Source: Pseudomonas graminis (GTDB lineage: Bacteria > Pseudomonadota > Gammaproteobacteria > Pseudomonadales > Pseudomonadaceae). From it: a DNA stretch of 64,000 nucleotides. Within the stretch, counting starts at the first letter, position 1; every line of letters begins with the position of its first letter. The notes beneath the pieces were generated by a model. That model was not told the DNA's origin. It made no database searches and worked only from the letters and a program-made list of their open reading frames with translations. Below, in pieces: positions 1 through 7,700 of the stretch. The position numbers and the translations under genes are program-made. Where the stretch lies: positions 46,437 through 110,436 of the forward strand of contig NZ_MDEN01000050.1 in NCBI RefSeq assembly GCF_001705435.1, written 5' to 3'.

Positions 1-235
1 GGCCGTAGACCTTGGCGTCGGTGAGTGTTTTCAGTTGCGCGACGCCGCCGGTGTGGTCGGCGTGGTGATGGGTGATGAGAATGTCGGTCAGGCGCCAGTC
101 CGGGTTGCGCTCAAGCCAGGCGATGACGGGGGCGGCATCACCCGGGTCAACCACGGCGCAGCGTTTGACGGCATTGTCTTGTAACAACCAGATGTAGTTA
201 TCGCTGAAAGCGGGCAGGGCATCGACCTGTATCAT
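1..235 (-). CDS. gloB: Hydroxyacylglutathione hydrolase (glyoxalase II), N-terminal part
   Basis: Only the first 78 codons lie in the window; the gene runs off the left edge. Glyoxalase II hydrolyses S-lactoylglutathione to lactate and glutathione in the cytoplasm, completing methylglyoxal detoxification. The metallo-beta-lactamase zinc motif THHHADH is visible at residues 55-61, and the N-terminus ([15 protein letters not shown]) is typical of the family. It is transcribed away from the methyltransferase/rnhA/dnaQ block, the same neighbourhood as gloB-yafS-rnhA-dnaQ in E. coli, which supports the call. Confidence 0.95.
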   Translation of the reverse strand, partial: MIQVDALPAFSDNYIWLLQDNAVKRCAVVDPGDAAPVIAWLERNPDWRLTDILITHHHADHTGGVAQLKTLTDAKVYG

Positions 236-334
236 GGCGCGGTTCGCTTGGCTGGAAACATAGAGAAGCATCTTAGGGTCTGAACAGACTCGAGGCGAGT
301 CTCTATCGCAATGACCCTCTCATGGAGACCGGAA

Positions 335-1093
335 ATGACCGATGAAGCGTTCGCCCAGGCCGATCCCGAGTGGCTTGAGCTGATCAGCGCCGCCCGCGAC
401 TGGCTGTCCGGGCCCCTGGGGCAGTTGTTGCTGGAAGAAGAAAGCCGTGTGCTGGAGCAAGAGCTCGAGCGTTTTTTTGGCGGTTATCTGGTGCATTACG
501 GCCCGTCGGCGCAAACCCCGCCGGCGGCGAAGCAAGTGCAGCGCAACGTGCGACTGGGCGCGCCGTTGCCGGGCGTCGAGATTGTCTGCGAAGAGCAGGC
601 CTGGCCTTTGAGCGAGCACGCCGCGGATGTGGTGGTCATGCAGCACGGTCTGGATTTCTGTCTGTCGCCCCACGGCCTGTTGCGCGAAGCCGCCAGCAGC
701 GTGCGTCCCGGCGGGCATCTGGTGATCGTCGGGATCAACCCCTGGAGCACCTGGGGCATCCGCCATTTCTTCGCCAATGATGCCCTGCGCAGGGCGCGCT
801 GCATCTCGCCATCGCGGGTCGGCGACTGGCTTAACCTGCTGGGCTTCGCGCTGGAGAAACGCCGCTTCGGGTGCTATCGTCCGCCGCTCGCTTCGCCCAA
901 GTGGCAGGCTCGTCTGGCCGGGCTCGAACGTCTCGGCGATGGCTGGCAAAGTCCCGGCGGCGGCTTCTATCTATTGATCGCGCGCAAGATGAGTGTAGGG
1001 CTGCGGCCCGTGCGCATGCCGCGCCGCGAGCCCATGGGCAAACTGCTGCCTCTGCCGATGGCCAAGGTCAATCGGCGCACGCCCGAGCCTTGA
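335..1093 (+). CDS. YafS-like SAM-dependent methyltransferase
   Basis: A class I methyltransferase of 252 residues. The central part (LLREAASSVRPGGHLVIVGINPWS) matches the post-motif II/III region of Methyltransf_11 proteins, but the classical glycine-rich motif I is weak, as in E. coli YafS. Substrate unknown. I prefer the ATG at 335 because GGAGA lies 6 bases upstream at 324-328; an upstream ATG at 311 would add 8 residues without a better ribosome site. It lies between divergent gloB and rnhA, the conserved position of yafS. The C-terminus is basic and proline-rich, probably a disordered tail. Confidence 0.8.
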   Translation: MTDEAFAQADPEWLELISAARDWLSGPLGQLLLEEESRVLEQELERFFGGYLVHYGPSAQTPPAAKQVQRNVRLGAPLPGVEIVCEEQAWPLSEHAADVVVMQHGLDFCLSPHGLLREAASSVRPGGHLVIVGINPWSTWGIRHFFANDALRRARCISPSRVGDWLNLLGFALEKRRFGCYRPPLASPKWQARLAGLERLGDGWQSPGGGFYLLIARKMSVGLRPVRMPRREPMGKLLPLPMAKVNRRTPEP

Positions 1094-1138
1094 TTCACCG
1101 GCTGACGCCACGCTTTCTCAATTTCTGGAAACATCGTA

Positions 1139-1591
1139 ATGAGCGATACCGTAGAACTCTTCACCGATGGCGCCTGCAAGGGCAACCCCGGCCCTGGCGG
1201 CTGGGGTGCGTTGCTGGTGTGCAAAGGCGTTGAAAAAGAACTCTGGGGCGGTGAAGCCAACACCACCAATAACCGTATGGAGCTGCTCGGCGCCATTCGC
1301 GGTCTCGAAGAACTGAAGCGGCCGTGTGAAGTGATCCTGGTGACCGACTCGCAGTACGTGATGAAAGGCATCACCGAGTGGATGGTCAACTGGAAGAAGC
1401 GCGGCTGGAAGACGGCAGCGAAGGAGCCGGTAAAAAACGCCGATCTGTGGAAGCAGCTGGACGAGCAGGTCGGCCGGCACAATGTGAGCTGGAAGTGGGT
1501 GCGCGGCCACATTGGCCATCCGGGTAACGAGCGCGCTGACCAGTTGGCGAACCGCGGCGTGGATGAAGTGCGCGGTATCAAGCACGGCTAG
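1139..1591 (+). CDS. rnhA: Ribonuclease HI
   Basis: Cytoplasmic endonuclease that degrades the RNA strand of RNA-DNA hybrids (Okazaki primers, R-loops). The protein is 150 residues, the usual length. Catalytic residues are in the expected places: D10 ([18 protein letters not shown]), E48 ([10 protein letters not shown]), D70 (VTDSQYV) and D134 (GNERAD), plus the GHxGHPGNE loop. It lies 45 bases after the yafS-like gene and upstream of dnaQ, separated from the latter by a repeat-containing spacer. Confidence 0.97.
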   Translation: MSDTVELFTDGACKGNPGPGGWGALLVCKGVEKELWGGEANTTNNRMELLGAIRGLEELKRPCEVILVTDSQYVMKGITEWMVNWKKRGWKTAAKEPVKNADLWKQLDEQVGRHNVSWKWVRGHIGHPGNERADQLANRGVDEVRGIKHG

Positions 1592-1624
1592 GTAGCATCG
1601 AGCGCTATTGCCTGCTCTCGGCTG

Positions 1625-1830
1625 GGCCCTTCCTTCGTCAGGATTCCTTCACTCCGGTCTCGCTCCGTGGGCCTGCGTTCAGCCTGGACCCAAGTCGCGT
1701 TTGGCGGTGACTGATCCTTTGGCGTATGAAGATCAAAAGCAAATCAAAAGCTTCCCGGCTGAAGCCGGTCCCACTGACCCACCGCGTACCCACTGTAGGA
1801 CTGGCTTTAGCCGGGAAGAGGCCAGCATGA
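1625..1830. repeat. Dispersed intergenic repeat with REP-like ends (short copy)
   Basis: The 346-base spacer between rnhA and dnaQ holds a dispersed repeat. Its segments (GGGCCCTTCCTTCGTCAGG, CACCCAAGTCGCG-like, AAAAGCTTCCCGGCTGAAGC) reappear in reverse orientation at about 63693-63935. A REP-like palindrome reads in one direction at about 1757-1780 (TTCCCGGCTGAAGCCGG) and in the other at about 1797-1820 (GGACTGGCTTTAGCCGGG), giving a BIME-like pair. Compared with the right-hand copy, this one lacks roughly 80 bases internally. Open frames here are repeat translations, not genes. Confidence 0.7.
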
Positions 1831-1937
1831 CCGACATCAATGTCGTGGCAAACAATCCTTGTGTGCGGTCTGGCAAGGTTGCGCACATCGCAAAACCGCC
1901 ATGCTAATATCCGCGCCTGAAGCTGAGGCGGTAGGCA

Positions 1938-2708
1938 ATGACTGTACAAAACATCATCACTGAACGAAGGGTTGTCCTCGATACCGAGACCACCGGTATG
2001 CCCGTCACCGACGGCCACCGGGTCATCGAAATCGGCTGCGTCGAGCTGATTGGCCGGCGTCTGACCGGGCGGCATTTCCACGTTTACCTGCAACCGGACC
2101 GGGAGAGTGACGAGGGCGCCATTGGCGTTCACGGCATCACCGACCAGTTCCTGATCGGTAAACCGCGTTTCGCTGAAGTCGCCGACGAGTTCTTCGAGTT
2201 CGTCAAAGGCGCGCAGCTGATCATCCACAACGCGGCGTTCGACGTCGGCTTTCTGAACAACGAATTCGCCCTGATCGGCCAGCACGATCGCGCCAATCTC
2301 AGCAGTTACTGCACGATCCTCGACACCCTGGCCATGGCCCGCGAGCGTCATCCGGGCCAGCGCAACAGCCTTGATGCGCTGTGCAAACGCTACGACGTCG
2401 ACAACTCCGGCCGTGAGCTTCACGGCGCATTGCTCGACTCCGAGATTCTCGCGGAAGTCTATCTGGCGATGACCGGTGGCCAGACGACCCTGTCGCTGGC
2501 CGGCAACAACGACGGAGAGGGCGGTGCCGATCGCCCATCGGAGATCCGCCGCATCGCCAACCGCACGCCGGGACGCATCATCGTCGCCAGCGAGGCCGAA
2601 CTGGCGGAGCACGAAGCGCGGCTTGCCGTGATTGCCAAATCCGCCGGTGCCCCGGCCCTGTGGACCCAGTTGCTCGAAGCGCAGGCTCAGGCCCGGGCGG
2701 AAGCCTGA
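1938..2708 (+). CDS. dnaQ: DNA polymerase III epsilon subunit (proofreading exonuclease)
   Basis: 3'-5' proofreading exonuclease of the replicative polymerase core. The DEDDh motifs are present: D15 and E17 in LDTETTG, the ExoII stretch with HNAAFDVGFL, and the ExoIII HGALLDSEILAEVY segment with catalytic H and D. Length 256 residues is normal for Pseudomonas. The C-terminal 70 residues carry the alanine-rich region expected to contact the alpha subunit. The start ATG at 1938 fits the conserved N-terminus (RRVVLDTETTG) and sits next to rnhA as in other gammaproteobacteria. Confidence 0.96.
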   Translation: MTVQNIITERRVVLDTETTGMPVTDGHRVIEIGCVELIGRRLTGRHFHVYLQPDRESDEGAIGVHGITDQFLIGKPRFAEVADEFFEFVKGAQLIIHNAAFDVGFLNNEFALIGQHDRANLSSYCTILDTLAMARERHPGQRNSLDALCKRYDVDNSGRELHGALLDSEILAEVYLAMTGGQTTLSLAGNNDGEGGADRPSEIRRIANRTPGRIIVASEAELAEHEARLAVIAKSAGAPALWTQLLEAQAQARAEA

Positions 2709-2766
2709 AGGCGGCAGCGGCCTTCATAGAAGGTGATGTCGATCCCGGTAATCGGGCAGGAGGCCC

Positions 2767-3336
2767 ATGGTGAACACGTCCAGCCCGACTTTCAGCATTC
2801 GTGTCGCTGACGAATGCTTCGAGGATTACATCCTCAACAGCGAGTTCACCTTCACCGTCACCGGCTATGCCCGGGTGCAGATCGGCGAGCCCGTGGCGCA
2901 GTGGCACGTCGATGCCGTCGAGCCTTACCTGAAAAATTACGGCATCGATTCCGAAGAGTTCTGCAATTATCGGGACGCCGCCGACGGCACGGTGCTGGTG
3001 GCCTGGCTCGATGAGCAGCCGGTCGGGCATGTGGTGGTCAGCGAGCACTGGAACGGTTTCGCTCACATCGACGAACTGGCGGTCGATACCGGGGCGCGAC
3101 GCAATGGCGTGGCACAAAAGCTGCTGGACGTGGCGCAGTTCTGGAGCCGCAAGCGCGGGCTGCCGGGCATCACCCTGGAAACCCAGAACAACAATCTGGA
3201 GGCGTGCCGGTTATATGAGCGCTACGGGTTTGTGGTCGGCGGGGTCGATCATCTGCGGTATCGCGCGATAGAACCGTTGACGCAGGAGGCGGCGATTTTC
3301 TGGTATTTGTTGTTCGACGCGCCGGGCGTCGATTGA
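2767..3336 (+). CDS. GNAT-family N-acetyltransferase
   Basis: A 189-residue Gcn5-related acetyltransferase. The acetyl-CoA binding segment is visible as DELAVDTGARRNGVAQKLLDVA (motif A, Q/RxxGxA type), followed by ITLETQNNNLEACRLYERYGF, the usual beta5/alpha4 stretch. The substrate cannot be read from sequence. The start at 2767 is supported by CAGGAGG just upstream (2757-2763). It follows dnaQ by 58 bases on the same strand and may be cotranscribed. Confidence 0.88.
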   Translation: MVNTSSPTFSIRVADECFEDYILNSEFTFTVTGYARVQIGEPVAQWHVDAVEPYLKNYGIDSEEFCNYRDAADGTVLVAWLDEQPVGHVVVSEHWNGFAHIDELAVDTGARRNGVAQKLLDVAQFWSRKRGLPGITLETQNNNLEACRLYERYGFVVGGVDHLRYRAIEPLTQEAAIFWYLLFDAPGVD

Positions 3337-3417
3337 AGCGGCAAGCCCCTCTGACCTGACTCGTGGCCGCAGGATGTGAGCGGCCTGAGTAGAAAGAGGC
3401 GGGCTTGCAGCGGTGTT

Positions 3418-3630
3418 TCAATGCTCTCGTATGAGCTTGACCTTGCCCTGAATCAACTCGAATTCCTCTCCGCCCAGGTGTTTGACGCGGTCGCCAATGG
3501 CCAGGCGATAAGTGGAAACGGGCTCCTTTCCATCAGCCTCGTCAGGCTGTGATTCACGGAATTCATGCACCGAGTAAACGCGTCCCTCCGCATCCCTCGC
3601 ATGAAATTGCCCAACTAGAACTGAAGCCAT
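3418..3630 (-). CDS. Small conserved-looking protein of unknown function
   Basis: A 70-residue ORF on the minus strand between two plus-strand genes. AGAGGT precedes the ATG at 3630. The composition is soluble and mixed-charge, with no signal peptide or membrane segment, and ends KHLGGEEFELIQGKVKLIREH. The pattern of short beta strands (GQFHARDAEGRVYSVHEF) suggests a small beta-rich domain. I do not recognise the family. Confidence 0.65.
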   Translation of the reverse strand: MASVLVGQFHARDAEGRVYSVHEFRESQPDEADGKEPVSTYRLAIGDRVKHLGGEEFELIQGKVKLIREH

Positions 3631-3959
3631 TTGCTTTGTAACCTCTGGAAATAACTGCTCGTTTTCGCTCGCATCCTAACACCGCGAGTGAATAAACCGT
3701 GTCCGCTTGTAAGGTAATTCCCAAATTTGTCCGGGGACCTTATTCGCCTAAGGCAGTCAGACCGCCGTTTCCGGGGGGAGTTTTCGGCGATCCGAAAAAT
3801 AGTCGCGACCGACGGTAGCACGGCCCGCCCAAAGCAGGGGCCGATAACCCACGGGCCAGCATCGAACGCTTCGATGATTAGCAACGGAAAAACAACACAG
3901 AATTGCACTCATGTTTCATCTATAACTGTTGTCTCCTCCCACAGCAGAAGGTCCGTTTC

Positions 3960-4523
3960 ATGAGCCAGGTTCATTCGATTGCAGTCATCGTCGGCAGCTT
4001 GAGGAAAGACTCCATCAACCGCAAAGTGGCCCACGCACTGGCTGAGCTGGCGCCGTCCAGCCTGAAGCTGAGCATCGTCGAAATCGGCGACCTGCCGTTG
4101 TACAACGAAGACATCGACGCGGATTCGCCGCCTGCCGCTTACACCGCCTTCCGTCAGGCCCTGCAGGGCGCAGACGGGTTTCTGTTCGTCACCCCCGAAT
4201 ACAACCGTTCAGTGCCGGGCGCGCTGAAAAACGCCATCGACGTTGGCTCGCGGCCCTACGGCAAAAGCGCATGGGGCAGCGCCAAACCGGCGGCCGTGGT
4301 CAGTGCGTCGCCCGGGGCGATCGGTGGTTTTGGCGCCAACCAGCATTTGCGCCAGTGCTTCGTGTTCCTCGACGTGCTGTGCATGCAGCAACCGGAAGCC
4401 TACCTGGGCAACGCCGGCACCTTCTTTGACGAACACGGCAAGCTGAGCGAGAAAACCCGCCCGTTCCTGCAGAACATCATCGATGCATTCGCCGGCCACG
4501 TTGCGCGCACCTTGAAAGCCTGA
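3960..4523 (+). CDS. NADPH-dependent FMN reductase / quinone reductase family
   Basis: A 187-residue flavodoxin-fold reductase of the FMN_red family (ChrR/YieF-like), expected to reduce quinones or other electron acceptors using NAD(P)H and FMN in the cytoplasm. Signature elements are the phosphate-binding GSLRKDSINRK near the N-terminus, LFVTPEYNRSVPGALKNAIDV in the middle, and SASPGAIGGFGANQHLRQ. AGAAGG upstream supports the ATG at 3960 rather than the longer open frame from 3903. The approximately 330 bases between 3631 and 3959 show no gene and presumably hold its promoter. Confidence 0.9.
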   Translation: MSQVHSIAVIVGSLRKDSINRKVAHALAELAPSSLKLSIVEIGDLPLYNEDIDADSPPAAYTAFRQALQGADGFLFVTPEYNRSVPGALKNAIDVGSRPYGKSAWGSAKPAAVVSASPGAIGGFGANQHLRQCFVFLDVLCMQQPEAYLGNAGTFFDEHGKLSEKTRPFLQNIIDAFAGHVARTLKA

Positions 4524-4750
4524 TCATCTGTACCGTCTTTCGGTGAAAGGGCCTGCGCGCAACGCCGCGTGCCGGCCCCTCGCACCCACCGCGCAAGATC
4601 GTCGCGCCTTCGTCAGTCAATCCTGAATTTCCTTGCCCGTGTATAGCGTTATGTACCGCAATCGCGGTGGACTTCTTCCCTACGCTCCCAGCTTTTCCTG
4701 CCCATGCCCGGCCAATGCCGGCCGTGGGCGCTTGTGCTCAAGGAGTTGTC

Positions 4751-7700
4751 ATGTCCACCGTTACCACCACGTACTTCAACAGCGCGTCATTGCGACGGCG
4801 CTTCCTCGAAGAACTCGACCGCGCCGTCACTGCCGATCTTCTCGTGTCATCCGAACAGACTTGGCTGAAACGCGCAGCAGGCGCGCCGGCAACCGATGAT
4901 GCCGATCCGGTCCGAGTGGATCGGCTGCTGCTCAATGACGGCCTGCCCAACTCGCTGGAGCTCAGCGCGGCGTTGATGTTCAGCCATGGCCAGACCGCCG
5001 ATCCGCGTGTGTTTCTGTTTACCCTGGCGTCCGGTGTTGAAGCTTTCGAGGATCGCGCACAGCTTTTGGCGACGCTGCTCAGGCGATTTGCCAACGATGA
5101 TCCATTGGCCTCGTTCGAATACGAAAAAATCGACGGCGATGCTTTCCAGGCGCAAATGGAAGCCATCGTTGAGTACCAGGCCCATTCAGTCAGGCAGTTC
5201 ACCGACCAGTTGAAGCTGATCCCGGACCTGATCGGCGCGGTCAATTCGTCCCTGGCCCTGCAGCTGCGCCGGCTGTTGCCGGATCAGCAGATGGATCCGG
5301 CGACGCACCTCATGCGCCTGGTGCAGCCGGCTTCCAGTGCCGAAGAAGAACTCGTGTTCAGGACCCAGACGCTGGTTCAAACGGCGTATGAAGCCGTGTG
5401 CCGTGCCGAGCTGGACCAGGGCGTGACGATGCAGTACCTGGATGCGCAGGGGCGAGTGGCGAGCGACAGCGATGCGGCGTTGTTCGCTCAGGCCATACGC
5501 GAGACGATTCCTGCGGTGCCTGCTCGATTCGCCCAATTGCTAAGCGACTATTGGGGGCAGCGACACGCGGCCGGTTCGTGCCGTGACATGGCCATGCAAA
5601 TTTACGCCACGAGCCTGTGCCATGAGCTCTACCGTTATGGCCACGAGGCGAATCTCACTCGGCAGGAGCAAGCGTTGTTGCGGCCGTTGCTCGTGGCCGG
5701 GCCGCGCTTCACCGCATCAGACGCCGAGTTCCACTGCAGTCGTCTCGCGCTGCATGTGCCGGGCGGCCCTGCAAAGCCACTGGCCGGCACCCTGGTCTTC
5801 GATATCAGCCCGGCAGCGTTGCCGTTGCTGTGGTTTACGCCGGAGCACGGCCTGCGCCGATTCGCCAATCTGACGGCGCTGAGTGCCTTTTGCTCAACCC
5901 CGGAAGGACGCGAGATGCTCCGCCCGACACTGGCGCTGGCCGATCAGCCCCTGTTGCTGCGCGAAGGCGCCCTGTCCCTTTCGATGCAACGCATCAGCGG
6001 GCCCCTGCTGGGCGAACGGATTGACTCCATCCTTGCGCTGCAGGCGCGCAATCTGCAGTTCGTCACGGGGTTGTCGACCGAGTCGGAAATGATCTCGGCG
6101 ATGTACGACGATGCGCTGGACGTGCGCCAACTGATCGACCCTCGTCAACTGCACTTCAGCGCCGGACGCTGGCGCCGGGAGCAGCCGATGGACTTCGCTG
6201 CCGTCTGGTGCAGCAGCGCCAACGATGACTTGGTGGTGGCTGTCACGGAGCCAGAGAGCATTGGCAGTCAACTGTCAGCGTCCTACCCTTCCCAGCCGAC
6301 CCAACTGCAACCAACGCCGCCTTCCTGGCTGGAGCGAACCCAAGTGTTCGATGCCAATGCGGCGCATCTGCGCGAGCTGGACAACGTCCTTGCCGGCTAC
6401 GCCGAGCAGGCGCTGCAACGATATCTGTGCGTGGCGTCGGCCCGGGGATTGCGCGCGAGCGAGGTGCGGGTGCGCTGGCTGGAGTCGCTGCCGCTGGGCT
6501 CCTCCAATGTGGAACCAGACTCCGTCGCCATCAGTGAGACCTTGAGTGCCACGTCGATGGATCTGGTGGCGCTGTTGCTGGAGCGCGTCAGCGGACACCG
6601 TTGCGATCCGCTCGAATCGTCGGCGCAGGTGCTGCTCACCGCCCAGGCCGCGGGGGCACACCTGGATATCGAGCTCATCCGCTTCATGCTCAAGCGGGTG
6701 GCGGCGGATTTCATCGAACGTTATCTCGACCACTTCAGGCGCTTGCGCACGGGCCTTGCGCGTCTGGGCGACAGGCAGCTGCAACCGGTTGCCATGGCGC
6801 TGGTCCTCAGGGAAGACACGTTGCGGCTCGATCTGGCACTGCGCCAGCGAATGGAGCAGGTGACAAGCGCGTCGGCGAGCATGGTCATGCAAGTGCTGAA
6901 CGCGCCGGTCCGCGCGCAGAGGACCGAGCCGGGGGCGCCGACCACTGAAGTGTTTGCGGTGTCGCTGGTCTACGGCCCACAGCCGGGGGCCACCCTCAGT
7001 GACTCAATGGCCCTCTGGCAACCCTTGGCCCTCGATGCGGGCGTGATGTTCTGGAGCAGCCAGCTGGGCTGGGAGTATTTCGTCTCCAAGCAGGCATTGA
7101 GCGACAAAATAGGCAGTCGCTTGCGTGGCGCTCATAGTGAGCGTTGGCTGGCGCTTTTGGGGGAACGCGACCGTGTGCTGCTGCGCAGCCACCTGCAAGC
7201 ACACCCTGCGGGTCCGATTCGCATTCATTTCAGTCATCGCGCCGGCCACGCGATCGAGGCGTTGCAGCAAAGCGTGTTTGACCGACAGTCACAGAACCTC
7301 CAGCAGATGTGCGCCCGCGCCCGGCGTTGTCGCTTTGAAGCCGGGCTGTTCACGCGCCTTGCCCGGGCCACCGAGCTGGACACGCAATTGATCGAGATGC
7401 TCGATGCGCTGTCGGTGCGGATCGACAACACGCTGTTTCAAGAGCTGCTGCCGGACTGGCTGAAGGCGGCATCGCCCAACGACCTTCGAGCGTATAACGC
7501 GATATGGCGTCGTTTCTTTCTGGCCAGCGACGGCGAGGAAGACTTTCTCTTCGACATCCCGACGCTCTCGGATTACGCACGCGACCGGCTGCTCGAACAG
7601 ATGCGCAAGGATTTTCCCGAGCATGTCCTGCACCCCGACGAGATTACCGTCACCCAGCGCCGCTACGTTGCGGCGCCCACCGGCGTTGGCCAGATCCCGT

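Noticed and set aside
4600..4750. hrp box for the giant toxin-like gene
   Set aside because: No GGAACC-N15/16-CCAC pattern was seen upstream; only the boxes at 29241 and 45936 match.
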